Shown piece by piece: positions 16,628 to 25,719 of a DNA stretch of 64,000 nucleotides; position 1 is the stretch's first letter; every line of letters starts with the position of its first letter. This stretch comes from Bacteroidales bacterium UBA1797. GTDB lineage: Bacteria; Bacteroidota; Bacteroidia; Bacteroidales; VadinHA17. Made by a program: the position numbers and the translations under genes. Location: contig DCFT01000183.1 in NCBI GenBank assembly GCA_002319885.1, positions 7,097-71,096 on the forward strand. Reading direction: 5' to 3'. Under the pieces are notes generated by a model that was not told where the DNA came from, did no database searches, and saw nothing but the letters and a program-made list of their open reading frames with translations.

Positions 16628-19276
16628 ATGGACATTCCTTCAAAATACGAGCCCGGTAAAACGGAGAATAAATGGTATAGCTACTGGATGAAAAATGGGT
16701 TTTTTAAAAGTATTCCCGACGAGAGAGAGCCTTATACAATTGTAATTCCTCCACCAAATGTCACCGGGGTACTTCACATGGGTCACATGTTAAACAACAC
16801 AATTCAGGATGTCCTTATCAGGAGGGCAAGAATGCAGGGGAAAAACGCCTGCTGGGTACCTGGTACGGACCATGCTTCAATAGCTACTGAAGCCAAAGTA
16901 GTGGCTAAGCTGAAGGCTGAAGGAATTGACAAGCACGATCTTACAAGGGAGGCATTTCTTGAACATGCATGGGAATGGACTCATAAACACGGAGGAATAA
17001 TCCTTGAACAGTTAAAACGACTTGGAGCCTCATGTGACTGGGACAGAACGCTTTTTACGATGGATGACAAGCGATATGAGTCTGTTATCAAGGTATTTGT
17101 CGATCTTTATAATAAAGGGCTCATTTACAGGGGTGTAAGAATGGTTAACTGGGATCCGCAGGCCAGAACTGCAGTTTCTGATGAAGAGGTAATTTATACT
17201 GAGGAAAAATCAAAACTTTATTATGTCCGCTACAAAATTGTAGGAGAAGACGGATATGTTACTGTTGCAACAACCCGCCCCGAAACAATACTCGGCGACA
17301 CTGCTGTCTGTGCAAATCCCGGTGATGAAAGATACATTCATCTGAAAGGAAAAAAAGTTATTGTTCCAATGGTTAACCGTGAAGTCCCTTTTATTTTTGA
17401 TAGTTATGTTGACCCGGATTTTGGAACAGGTTGTCTTAAGATCACTCCGGCTCACGATATCAATGATTATGAGATTGGCATCAGACATAAATTGCCATCC
17501 ATTGACGTTTTCAATGAGGATGGAACAATGAGTTCAAGGGCTGGTCTGTTCATAGGTGTTGACAGGTTTAAAGCGAAAGATCTTGCTGAGAAAGAGCTTC
17601 AGAAGACGGGGAATCTGGTTAAGGTTGAAAATTATGACAATAAGATAGGACGTTCGGAACGCACAAATTCAGTCATTGAACCCAGACTCTCGCTTCAGTG
17701 GTTCGTAAAGATGAAGAAACTCTCACAACCGGCATTGGAAGCCGTTTTGAACGGAGAGGTACGTATTCATCCTTCAAAGTTTAAAAACCTCTACCGGCAC
17801 TGGATGGAGAATGTCCATGACTGGTGTATAAGCCGGCAGCTATGGTGGGGTCAGAGAATCCCTGCATGGTACTATAATGATAATGAATTTGTTGTTGCAG
17901 TAAATGTTACAGAAGCTCTGGAACTGGCAAGACAGAAAACAGGGAACAAAAATCTAAGTAAAGATGACCTTCGTGAAGATGACGACGTGCTTGATACATG
18001 GTTTTCATCATGGCTATGGCCAATCACTTCATTTGACGGGATCAATAATCCTGACAATAAAGACATAAAATATTATTATCCTACAAATGATCTCATAACT
18101 GCACCGGAGATCCTCTTTTTCTGGGTTGCACGTATGATAATTGCCGGTTATGAATACATGGGACAAAAGCCATTTAACAATGTATACCTTACCGGCCTTG
18201 TTCGCGATCAGCAGAGAAGAAAAATGTCAAAATCGCTTGGTAATTCTCCTGATCCTATCGAGCTGATTGAAAAATATGGTGCTGACGGCGTAAGGGTTGG
18301 TATGCTCTTATGCTCTCCCGCTGGCAATGATCTTTTATATGAAGACAGCCTTCCTGAACAGGGAAGAAATTTTGCAAATAAAATCTGGAATGCCTTCCGT
18401 CTTGTAAAAAGCTGGAATATTGATGATACAGTCGCGCAGCCTGAGTCGTCAAAACTTGCAGTTAAATGGATGGAGGAGATTATGAAGAAATCTATTATTG
18501 AAATAGATTCAGCTTTTCGGAAATTCAGAATATCCGAAGCTCTGATGATCACCTATAAATTATTCTGGGATGAATTCTCAGCATGGTATCTCGAAATTAT
18601 CAAACCTGAATATCAAAAACCGATTGACACAATTACTTTTGGTGCTACTGTAGCTATTTTTGAGAAACTTTTGAAAGTAATACATCCGTTCATGCCGTTT
18701 ATTACAGAAGAAATATGGCAATTCCTTAGCGAGAGGAATGACGGTGATAGTATAATGGTAGCCGGTATGCCGGAAGCTAAAAAATTCAATGCAGAGCTTA
18801 TAGCCGGCTTCGAATTAATGAAGGAGACGGTTGGTGCTGTCAGAACAGTCAGAAAGAACAGGGATATTGCCAACAGGGAAAAAATTCAACTGCTTATTAT
18901 GGCTGATAAAAATAGTTATGATTCTGAACTACTTCCTGTTGTAAATAAACTCTGTAATTTGTCAGACGTGATTTTTATTTCCGAAAAACAGGATAACGTT
19001 GCATCATTTATGGTAGGGATAACCGAATACTTTATTCCGGTTGCCGGGAATTTTGATGTTGAAAGTGAAATTGCAAAGATTCAGGCAGAAATGAATTATC
19101 ACATGGGATTTCTTGCAAATGTTAGAAAAAAGCTTGATAATGATCGTTTTGTAATGAATGCTCCCAAGAATGTTTTAGAACTGGAGATAAAGAAGAAAAA
19201 TGATGCAGAGTCAAAAATAAAGACTCTGGAGGAGGCTCTGAAGTCATTGTCAGGCCCCATGGGTAGTAAAAAATAA
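16628..19276 (+). CDS. valS: Valine--tRNA ligase
   Basis: Class I aminoacyl-tRNA synthetase of 882 residues that charges tRNA-Val. The HIGH signature is HMGH at residues 50-53 after PPPNVTGVL, and the KMSKS loop is exact at 532-536. The editing (CP1) domain shows TTRPETILGDTAV and the GTGCLKITPAHDINDYEIG segment. Later motifs include DVLDTWFSSWLWP and EILFFWVARMI. The C-terminal tRNA-arm coiled coil (about 815-875, lysine- and glutamate-rich) is present, so the protein is full length. The length matches bacterial ValRS. It is a single gene with its own promoter element at 16584. Valine rather than isoleucine specificity is supported by the C-terminal coiled coil and the overall motif pattern. 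Confidence 0.97.
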   Translation: MDIPSKYEPGKTENKWYSYWMKNGFFKSIPDEREPYTIVIPPPNVTGVLHMGHMLNNTIQDVLIRRARMQGKNACWVPGTDHASIATEAKVVAKLKAEGIDKHDLTREAFLEHAWEWTHKHGGIILEQLKRLGASCDWDRTLFTMDDKRYESVIKVFVDLYNKGLIYRGVRMVNWDPQARTAVSDEEVIYTEEKSKLYYVRYKIVGEDGYVTVATTRPETILGDTAVCANPGDERYIHLKGKKVIVPMVNREVPFIFDSYVDPDFGTGCLKITPAHDINDYEIGIRHKLPSIDVFNEDGTMSSRAGLFIGVDRFKAKDLAEKELQKTGNLVKVENYDNKIGRSERTNSVIEPRLSLQWFVKMKKLSQPALEAVLNGEVRIHPSKFKNLYRHWMENVHDWCISRQLWWGQRIPAWYYNDNEFVVAVNVTEALELARQKTGNKNLSKDDLREDDDVLDTWFSSWLWPITSFDGINNPDNKDIKYYYPTNDLITAPEILFFWVARMIIAGYEYMGQKPFNNVYLTGLVRDQQRRKMSKSLGNSPDPIELIEKYGADGVRVGMLLCSPAGNDLLYEDSLPEQGRNFANKIWNAFRLVKSWNIDDTVAQPESSKLAVKWMEEIMKKSIIEIDSAFRKFRISEALMITYKLFWDEFSAWYLEIIKPEYQKPIDTITFGATVAIFEKLLKVIHPFMPFITEEIWQFLSERNDGDSIMVAGMPEAKKFNAELIAGFELMKETVGAVRTVRKNRDIANREKIQLLIMADKNSYDSELLPVVNKLCNLSDVIFISEKQDNVASFMVGITEYFIPVAGNFDVESEIAKIQAEMNYHMGFLANVRKKLDNDRFVMNAPKNVLELEIKKKNDAESKIKTLEEALKSLSGPMGSKK

Positions 19277-19291
19277 TGAAATTGAAGGAGA

Positions 19292-20593
19292 TCACGGCAT
19301 AAGTTTTCTCACGAAATAATTCTGATTGACAGGAATAAGCTCCCAATCGTTATTAAGGATAAGATGCCATCCCTCGCCTGAAAGGTGGTTTTTATCGGCT
19401 TTGAAAGATTTGGCAGTTATTCGCATAAACTTCAGATTATTTGATATCAGACATCCTCCTTTATCTACTGTCAGTTTACCCCAGTTATCCGATACCCTGA
19501 TGGAATTATACAGGATTCCGAGAGTATCAAGTGAATGAATATCTTCTGGCTCAAAATCAAAAGACGGACTCTCGAGTTCAAGAAATACGACAGGTTTATC
19601 AGTAAATTTGCTTATCTGGCTGTTAATATTTTCTTTAATATCTGAATCACGTTGAGCTTCCTCCTTATTTATTGTTTCAATATCATAATTTACTGCAAGG
19701 CTGCCTGCCACATCCCGGCAGATAACCGGTAAATTTATGTTATAAACTTCCTTTACTGCGTTTCCCAGATCAAAGTTTCCTGGATTTATATTTTTAAAGT
19801 CATATCCTTTTTCATATAGAAGTGTAGCATATAATGCACCATGAATAATCCCATAAGATCTGGCATATGATTGCATTGAATAGATCCGGTCGAGATTTTC
19901 GAAAAGCCTCATTTTAAATTCCTCAGGTGAATTGGTATTAAGCAAGGTATAGGTAAAAGTCGCCAGCCCCTCATAAGATTCAAACCTGTTCTCATCATCG
20001 GCATACTTATGATAAAGTTCTCTGTTGGATCCCCTGAAAATCAGAGCATCTCTTATGGCAAGTTGTTGTTCTTCTCCTTTTGAATTGATCGCTTTTCGCA
20101 AAGCTTTCCATTCAAGCTTTATCCAGAGCCTTGCTTCCTTTTCATCCATATTGTTGACATTAAAGGATGAGACAATTACTCCTTTATTTTGCTGAAACCT
20201 GTGAAACAAACTGTGGATTGCTCTCGTTTTTATCCTGTACTCATCTTCCTCAGGAGGTATTGGAACCATTGCATATTGGGTTCCTCCAAATATTACAGGA
20301 GCATTGCTTAATATAAGCTCTTTTGGGAATACCCCGGTATAAACTCCATCCTTGGATTTTAATAAACCCTCATTATCTGGTTGACTAGCGGTAATCCTGC
20401 GTGTGACTCTTTCCACGAACATTACAGGGGCATAAAGGTTCTTACCCCATAGCTTTCCACTGTCGCGGTTGCATATCTCTTCAATAGATTTGAAATAACC
20501 TGTTGCTTTCCCGGGTGTTAAGTAAGTTTCACTCGTTTTTACTTTACAGCTGACAAGTATTATAAAAATATTGAAAATCACCCATTTTCTCAT
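19292..20593 (-). CDS. Unknown lipoprotein with HSLFH motif (possible degenerate zincin)
   Basis: Predicted lipoprotein of 433 residues; the ATG at 20593 gives MRKWVIFNIFIILVSC, with the lipobox cysteine at residue 16. I do not recognise a named family. A segment reads AIHSLFHRFQ, then about 20 residues on EARLWIKLEWKALRKAI, and later ESYEGLATFTYTLL. This order resembles secreted zinc-peptidase-like families with HExxH-x-x-Q, a downstream W.LEW helix and an E..EGLA segment, but the position of the catalytic glutamate is serine here. If related, it is probably inactive as a peptidase or uses another mechanism. The C-terminal third is beta-rich. It is convergent with valS (15 bases apart). The frame opens further upstream to 20644 without a signal peptide. 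Confidence 0.6.
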   Translation of the reverse strand: MRKWVIFNIFIILVSCKVKTSETYLTPGKATGYFKSIEEICNRDSGKLWGKNLYAPVMFVERVTRRITASQPDNEGLLKSKDGVYTGVFPKELILSNAPVIFGGTQYAMVPIPPEEDEYRIKTRAIHSLFHRFQQNKGVIVSSFNVNNMDEKEARLWIKLEWKALRKAINSKGEEQQLAIRDALIFRGSNRELYHKYADDENRFESYEGLATFTYTLLNTNSPEEFKMRLFENLDRIYSMQSYARSYGIIHGALYATLLYEKGYDFKNINPGNFDLGNAVKEVYNINLPVICRDVAGSLAVNYDIETINKEEAQRDSDIKENINSQISKFTDKPVVFLELESPSFDFEPEDIHSLDTLGILYNSIRVSDNWGKLTVDKGGCLISNNLKFMRITAKSFKADKNHLSGEGWHLILNNDWELIPVNQNYFVRKLMP

Positions 20594-20836
20594 TACTGCC
20601 GGATTGGTTGGCCGAAAGTAATGAAAAATTATGCAGAAAGTCAAACCTGCACTTAAGTTTGGGTATTGATATTTATTAATAACTTTGATGCTGTTAAAAA
20701 AGTAAATATATAGCGATATTGTAATTATTGTGGGAATTATGTATGTAATAAGGATTTAATTTTAATATTTGTTACTAATATATCAGAAAATTAATGTTTT
20801 TTTAATTTTATTATTTCAGTTTCTAACTAAAGGCAA

Positions 20837-22375
20837 ATGATAGATCACACGGGTAAGTTATCTCTTCTTTATCGCATCAGCGAGTTTGTCGCGAAAAGCT
20901 CTGATCTCGAGCAAGCGATCATGCAGGTTATGGAGGAAATGGCACCCAAATTTGATATCCTCCAGGCTTTTTTGACTGTTTTAAATCGTAATTCATCGAG
21001 GATTTATATAGAGGTAGCTTATGGTTTAACTCAGGAACAAAAAGAAAGAGGTGAATATAAAGTTGGTGAAGGTATTATAGGCGAAGTGGTTAAAACAGGT
21101 GAACCTGTAATAATTCCACATATTTCAGATGAACCCAGGTATCTGAATAAAACAAAATCGACAACAAAATTTGAAGATGAAGATTCATTTATCTGCGTTC
21201 CAATTAAAGCAAAAAACGAAATTATAGGGACATTCGGCGTGAAAATGAAATATTTTTCCGGACGTTCCTTTCAGAATGATTTACAATTTATGACCATTAT
21301 TGCCTCAATGTTTGCCAGGCTGGTACGGTCACGTCAGGATAAGATTGAAGAGCTCGACAAACTTCATTACAGGAAACTCAGAGAGCAGGGACGGTATAGC
21401 TATAATGACCGGATCACTTCTCTTGTAGGCGAATCGGGAAATATGCAAGAGGTTTATGACCTTATATCGAAAGTTGCAATGACAAACGCAACCATACTGG
21501 TTCGTGGTGAAAGTGGTGTCGGAAAAGAACTGGTTGCCAGTGCTATCCATGATCAAAGTCCGAGAAGTAAACAAAAAATGGTCAAGATAAACTGTGCAGC
21601 TATACCAGAAATGCTTATTGAAAGTGAATTGTTCGGATATGAGAAAGGAGCCTTTACAGGAGCCGATAAATTGCATAAGGGACGTTTTGAATTAGCTGAA
21701 AAAAGCACAATCTTTCTTGATGAGATCGGTGATCTCTCACCAAACCTGCAGGTTAAGCTGTTAAGAGTCATACAGGAAAAAGAATTTCAACGGCTGGGAG
21801 GCAGTGAGACCATAAGTGCTGACGTGCGTATCATTGCCGCCACTAACCGAAACCTGGAAGAGATGATTCTAAAAAACGAGTTCCGTGAAGACCTGTACTA
21901 CAGGTTGAATGTTTTCCCATTATTTATTCCGCCTCTCAGGGAACGAAGAGGGGATATACCTTTACTTGTAAACCATTTTATAGAAAAATATAACAGAATA
22001 CATGGTCTTGAGATAAAGCGGATCAGCTCAACTGCTATTGATCTTCTTATGACATATCACTGGCCCGGCAACATCAGGGAACTCGAGAATTGTATTGAAC
22101 GCGCATCCATTCTCAGCACCGATAAGGTGATTCGTTCTCATAACCTTCCTCCCACACTTCAGAGTGCTGCCTCAACTCATTCACGGGTCGACGGTAGTCT
22201 CGAAGCTATAATGGAAAATGTTGAAAAACAAATGCTTATTGACGCCTTGAATCTTTCCAAAGGGAATATTACAAAAGCTGCTGAACAATTGAAACTGACA
22301 GAACGTATGATGGGCCTGCGTATAAAAAAATACCAGATCGATCCGGCAGTATTCAAAAAGTTCAGATCAATTTAA
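20837..22375 (+). CDS. Sigma-54 activator with GAF domain, NifA-like
   Basis: Enhancer-binding transcription activator of 512 residues. An N-terminal GAF domain (about 15-165) replaces a receiver domain. The AAA+ domain has Walker A GESGVGKE at 224-231, an intact sigma-54 contact loop GAFTGA at 271-276, Walker B IFLDEIGDL and the arginine motif LPPLRERRGDIP-like PPLRERRGDIP. A Fis-type helix-turn-helix lies at the C-terminus (KAAEQLKLTERMMGLRIKKY). This is the NifA/NorR-like arrangement. It is followed by P-II, amtB and glutamine synthetase, so nitrogen control is the likely job. The GAF domain may bind a small ligand or P-II, as in NifA; the sequence does not say which. Two inverted dyads and a -24/-12-like promoter lie just downstream. 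Confidence 0.9.
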   Translation: MIDHTGKLSLLYRISEFVAKSSDLEQAIMQVMEEMAPKFDILQAFLTVLNRNSSRIYIEVAYGLTQEQKERGEYKVGEGIIGEVVKTGEPVIIPHISDEPRYLNKTKSTTKFEDEDSFICVPIKAKNEIIGTFGVKMKYFSGRSFQNDLQFMTIIASMFARLVRSRQDKIEELDKLHYRKLREQGRYSYNDRITSLVGESGNMQEVYDLISKVAMTNATILVRGESGVGKELVASAIHDQSPRSKQKMVKINCAAIPEMLIESELFGYEKGAFTGADKLHKGRFELAEKSTIFLDEIGDLSPNLQVKLLRVIQEKEFQRLGGSETISADVRIIAATNRNLEEMILKNEFREDLYYRLNVFPLFIPPLRERRGDIPLLVNHFIEKYNRIHGLEIKRISSTAIDLLMTYHWPGNIRELENCIERASILSTDKVIRSHNLPPTLQSAASTHSRVDGSLEAIMENVEKQMLIDALNLSKGNITKAAEQLKLTERMMGLRIKKYQIDPAVFKKFRSI

Positions 22376-22443
22376 GATTTATTAAAAGTTAAATCGCTCA
22401 AAACCAGTAGCTCACAATTTTTAAAAGACATCTGTGAACAAAA

Positions 22444-22491
22444 TCCTACAAAATTGTAGGATTTTTTGTTGATTCCTACGCGTTTGTAGTC
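22444..22491. promoter_or_regulatory. Two tandem TCCTAC-N6-GTAGGA dyads, candidate activator sites
   Basis: Dyad 1 is TCCTAC (22444-22449), six bases, GTAGGA (22456-22461). Dyad 2 is TCCTAC (22474-22479), six bases, GTAGTC (22486-22491). Their centres are 30 bases apart, about three helical turns, and lie roughly 145 and 175 bases before the start expected from the candidate sigma-54 promoter at 22602. That is usual for enhancer sites of the upstream activator. Dyad 1 extends to an 11-bp stem followed by a T run, so it could also terminate the activator transcript. The rest of the 336-base gap shows only the promoter below. Confidence 0.5.
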
Positions 22492-22601
22492 TTTTATTAG
22501 GATCAAAAAGAAATCCTGACTTATTTATTCGTCATCTACTGTCTGAAATTCAGGCATTTAAAATCTATTGTAATATTTATCCCGGATATATTTTAAAGGA
22601 A

Positions 22602-22616
22602 TGGCATGTATTTGGC
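22602..22616 (+). promoter_or_regulatory. Candidate sigma-54 (-24/-12) promoter of the P-II-amtB operon
   Basis: TGGCATGTATTTGGC has GG (22603-22604) and GC (22615-22616) separated by exactly ten bases, as in TGGCACG-N4-TTGC. The mismatches are CAT for CAC and TGGC for TTGC. The expected start near 22627 gives a leader of about 85 bases before the P-II ATG at 22712. A near-match to the housekeeping -7 element (TAGTATTTG, near 22662) could be a second promoter. Confidence 0.5.
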
Positions 22617-22711
22617 CATATACATCTGTGGGCATAAAAATTTACAACAATGTACCATTTTAGTATTTGAGTCTACTCTGAAAAGTAAATAACAACTAAT
22701 AATTACATAGC

Positions 22712-23083
22712 ATGAAAAAGATTGAAGCAATTATCAGAACATCAAAGTTCGAAGACGTCAAATCCCAGCTTAAAGCGATAGGTATCGACTTCTTTTCTTA
22801 CTGGGACGCCTCAGGTGTAGGGAATGAGCATATGCGAGGGCATCATAGCTACCGGGGCACAGTATATGACACACAGTACATTCCCAGGATTTGTATTTCA
22901 CTGGTTCTTCGTGATATTAATGTTCAAAAAACAATCGACTGTATTGAGAAAGCAGCCTTTACCGGTGAGATCGGCGATGGGATGATATTCAGTTACAATA
23001 TTGAAGAGTCAGTGAGGATAAGCAATGGTGCACGTGGAGAGGCTTCGACTGCTGGTCCTGGTGATGAAAAATTAACTAAGTAA
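22712..23083 (+). CDS. glnB: P-II family nitrogen regulatory protein
   Basis: Trimeric P-II signal protein of 123 residues that reports nitrogen and energy status to AmtB and other partners. It starts MKKIEAIIRTSKFEDVKSQL, as in GlnB/GlnK. The T-loop YRGTVYDTQYIPR keeps the tyrosine equivalent to the uridylylated Tyr51 (Tyr52 here) but is histidine-rich and one residue longer before it (EHMRGHHS). The B-loop is TGEIGDGMIF; both lysines of the usual TGKIGDGKIF (Lys85 and Lys90 in Escherichia coli) are replaced, by Glu and Met. The C-loop reads VRISNGARGE in place of VRIRTGE. The gene is 21 bases before amtB, so a GlnK-like role in blocking the channel is likely. The symbol glnB is used for the family; glnK may be better. 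Confidence 0.9.
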   Translation: MKKIEAIIRTSKFEDVKSQLKAIGIDFFSYWDASGVGNEHMRGHHSYRGTVYDTQYIPRICISLVLRDINVQKTIDCIEKAAFTGEIGDGMIFSYNIEESVRISNGARGEASTAGPGDEKLTK

Positions 23084-23104
23084 TAATTAATAAAAAATAT
23101 AAAG

Positions 23105-24655
23105 ATGACTAAAAAACTTATACTGTTCGTTCTGGCGCTAATGATGACCATAGGATCTGTATGTTATGCAGATGGAACCAGAAAACCTGACCCAAGTGGA
23201 ATTAATACCGGGAATGTATCGGATATTTCTGCTGCCAAACCCGGTGAACCTGTTGCAACAGAAATATCAGATGCTGTCGGCCATAATAAGGTAGCGATTA
23301 ATATGATGTGGGTATTGGTAACTGGGTTCCTGGTAATGTTTATGCAGGCCGGTTTTGCAATGGTTGAAACGGGGCTTACACGTGCAAAGAACGTTGCTCA
23401 CACCATAGCCATGAACTTTTTAATCTATCCTCTGGGAATGCTTGGATTTTATATGACAGGCTTTGCTTTAATGTTTGGAGGAGTGGGGGCGCTTGGTACA
23501 CTGGGTGGGTTCGATGGGCTTAACAGTGAATTCAGTCTCAGCCTTGCCGGTCATTCATTCGGATTATTCGGAATGAAGGGGTTCTTTCTGAACTTCAGTG
23601 TTTATGATGTTGGTGTTCTGGCTATGTTTCTTTTCCAGATGGTTTTCATGGATACAACAGCAACTATTCCAACAGGTTCTATGGCTGAAAGATGGAAATT
23701 TTCTTCATTCTTCATTTATGGCATATTTGTAGGAACAATTATTTATCCGATTTTCGGAAACTGGGTGTGGGGTGGAGGATGGTTATCAACGCTCGGAAAA
23801 GAGTTTGGACTGGGGCATGGCCATGTTGACTTTGCTGGTTCATCAGTAGTTCATATGACTGGTGGGGTACTTGCTTTTGTCGGTGCTGCAATCCTGGGGC
23901 CAAGGATTGGGAAGTATAACAAAGACGGATCAGCAAATGCAATACCCGGGCATAATATCCCAATGGCTGTTATCGGAACTTTTATCCTGGCATTCGGATG
24001 GTTCGGTTTTAATCCGGGTTCCACACTGGCCGGCGGTGATCTTCGCATAGCGGTAGTGGCGGTCAATACAATGATTGCCTCAGGAACAGGAGCAATGGCA
24101 TCAGTTCTATGGATGTGGTTATATAAAACAAAGAAACCCGATCCTACAATGATGCTGAACGGAATGCTGGCTGGTTTAGTTGCCATTACTGCACCTTGTG
24201 CCTTTGTGAGTGTTGGTGGTGCCGCAATTATTGGATTGATATCAGGAGTCCTGGTGGTTGAAGCGGCTATTTTTATTGATCAGAAGATCCGCATCGACGA
24301 CCCTGTTGGAGCCATTGCCGTACACGGTGTTAATGGTGCATGGGGGTGCCTGGCACTTGGATTATTTGCAGATGGAACATATGGCGATGGATGGAATGGT
24401 GTTGCCGGAACTGTAAAAGGGCTGTTCTATGGCGGAGGTTTCAGCCAGTTAGCAGCTCAGTTTATAGGCGTTGCAACAAATATTATCTATGTGGGAGGCA
24501 TCGGATGGATCATGTTCAAACTTATTGATAAGGTTGTAGGAAACCGAGTTAAACCCGAAGATGAACTTCTTGGCCTTGATATGCCGGAAATGGGCGTAGA
24601 AGGCTATTCAGGAGTAAAATTAGACAAAAACTCAGAAACACCGCTATCAAGATAA
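23105..24655 (+). CDS. amtB: Ammonium transporter
   Basis: Amt/MEP/Rh ammonium channel of 516 residues in the inner membrane. An N-terminal signal sequence (LILFVLALMMTIGSVCYADG) and a polar stretch of about 40 residues precede the first core helix. About eleven membrane helices follow, starting near VAINMMWVLVTGFLVMFMQAGF. Signatures include the FAMVETGLTRAKN segment, the DFAGSSVVHMTGG segment (phenyl-gate aspartate and the first pore histidine) and AVHGVNGAWG with the second pore histidine. The tail LDMPEMGVEGYSG is the usual cytoplasmic P-II-responsive end. It is co-transcribed with the P-II gene and followed by an imperfect hairpin. The full set of pore residues suggests a working channel. 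Confidence 0.95.
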   Translation: MTKKLILFVLALMMTIGSVCYADGTRKPDPSGINTGNVSDISAAKPGEPVATEISDAVGHNKVAINMMWVLVTGFLVMFMQAGFAMVETGLTRAKNVAHTIAMNFLIYPLGMLGFYMTGFALMFGGVGALGTLGGFDGLNSEFSLSLAGHSFGLFGMKGFFLNFSVYDVGVLAMFLFQMVFMDTTATIPTGSMAERWKFSSFFIYGIFVGTIIYPIFGNWVWGGGWLSTLGKEFGLGHGHVDFAGSSVVHMTGGVLAFVGAAILGPRIGKYNKDGSANAIPGHNIPMAVIGTFILAFGWFGFNPGSTLAGGDLRIAVVAVNTMIASGTGAMASVLWMWLYKTKKPDPTMMLNGMLAGLVAITAPCAFVSVGGAAIIGLISGVLVVEAAIFIDQKIRIDDPVGAIAVHGVNGAWGCLALGLFADGTYGDGWNGVAGTVKGLFYGGGFSQLAAQFIGVATNIIYVGGIGWIMFKLIDKVVGNRVKPEDELLGLDMPEMGVEGYSGVKLDKNSETPLSR

Positions 24656-24669
24656 CATTACCCTAAAGA

Positions 24670-24704
24670 AAGAAGCGGAACACGAAAGAAATATTCCGCT
24701 TCTT
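24670..24704 (+). terminator. Hairpin after amtB, weak terminator or attenuator
   Basis: AAGAAGCGGAA and TTCCGCTTCTT form an 11-bp stem around a 13-base loop. No strong T run follows, so partial read-through into the porin gene at 24758 is plausible. Confidence 0.5.
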
Positions 24705-24757
24705 AATCTTCATAAGTTAATGTAATTAAATGAATATAAAAAAATGAAAGGATAATC

Positions 24758-25507
24758 ATGAAAACTAAAATAATCTCACTATCAGCCATTGTGTTACTAT
24801 TTTCCGGTTCTGTATTTAGTCAGACTCCCGTACCTTCTGAACCTGCAAGTGAACCAAAAACGAATTTCAAAGTAACAACCGACATAGTAAGTTCTTATAT
24901 ATGGAGGGGTACCGTCGGTAGTCCCGACCCTAACATACAACCTACTCTGGCGATAGTGTCTGGCGGTTTCGAATTTGGGGTATGGGGTTCCACTGATTAC
25001 CGGGCGTCCTATAAAGAACTCGATCCGTACCTGGCTTATACGCTGAAAAACTTTAAGATCGGAATTACCGATTATGACTGGAGCTTTGCAAATAAATCAT
25101 ATTTTGATTATAAAAACTCTACAACTGATCATATTCTGGAAGTCAGCCTTTCTTTCCTCGGTACTGAGAATCTGCCACTTAGTATTAGTTTAAATACTAT
25201 GATCTATGGTGCCGATAAAAAATGGGATAAAAATCTGGATGGCTACTCAACAAAACAGAACTATTCTACATATATAGAATTTGGATATGCATTAAGAGAT
25301 TTCAATGTCTTCCTTGGAGTAACGCCTGCCAACGGATACTATGGCGCAGGTTATGGTAAGATTGATGGTTTTGCAGTCTGTAACCTGGGGTTGACCTCTG
25401 TACGCAACATTAAAATCTCTCCCGACTTTTCTATTCCTCTGAAGGGAACAGTTTATGTTAATCCTCAGGCTGAAAGTATTTATTTCGTAATCGGGATAAC
25501 TATATAA
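24758..25507 (+). CDS. TorF-family putative porin
   Basis: Outer-membrane protein of 249 residues. A signal peptide (MKTKIISLSAIVLLFSGSVFS) is followed by a proline-rich linker and a beta-barrel domain. The opening strand TTDIVSSYIWRGTVGSPDPNIQPT is the typical start of TorF/Gcw_chp proteins (usually TDYVFRG-SQS). The barrel continues to the end, closing with SIYFVIGITI. Members are thought to be porins, often near nitrogen or ammonium transport genes. It follows amtB by about 100 bases with a leaky-looking hairpin between, and a strong terminator follows it. A role in letting ammonium or other small nitrogen compounds through the outer membrane is inferred from context only. Confidence 0.75.
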   Translation: MKTKIISLSAIVLLFSGSVFSQTPVPSEPASEPKTNFKVTTDIVSSYIWRGTVGSPDPNIQPTLAIVSGGFEFGVWGSTDYRASYKELDPYLAYTLKNFKIGITDYDWSFANKSYFDYKNSTTDHILEVSLSFLGTENLPLSISLNTMIYGADKKWDKNLDGYSTKQNYSTYIEFGYALRDFNVFLGVTPANGYYGAGYGKIDGFAVCNLGLTSVRNIKISPDFSIPLKGTVYVNPQAESIYFVIGITI

Positions 25508-25536
25508 ATATGATTTTGCACTTGGTTAGTTAGTTA

Positions 25537-25570
25537 AAAAGGCTGTCTCAGTTGAGACAGCTTTTTTTTA
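25537..25570 (+). terminator. Rho-independent terminator after the porin gene
   Basis: Stem GCTGTCTC / GAGACAGC with loop AGTT, extended by A:T pairs and followed by eight Ts. It ends the P-II-amtB-porin unit, so glutamine synthetase has its own promoter. Confidence 0.85.
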
Positions 25571-25719
25571 TTAGTCAGATATTTTACCTCTATCCTCCCT
25601 GTCATTTCAATACTATTAATTAACTATGCTTCAGGGAGCTGTAGAGAATAAAAATGTAGTTGGTTATGAGCACTTTCTAAAAACAGCTATTTGTCATGAT
25701 TCAGCTTAAGTTAATTATA

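Noticed and set aside
25690..25693. TTTG as the -33 box of glnA
   Set aside because: It lies 26 bases before the -7 element, longer than the usual spacer of about 17-21 bases.
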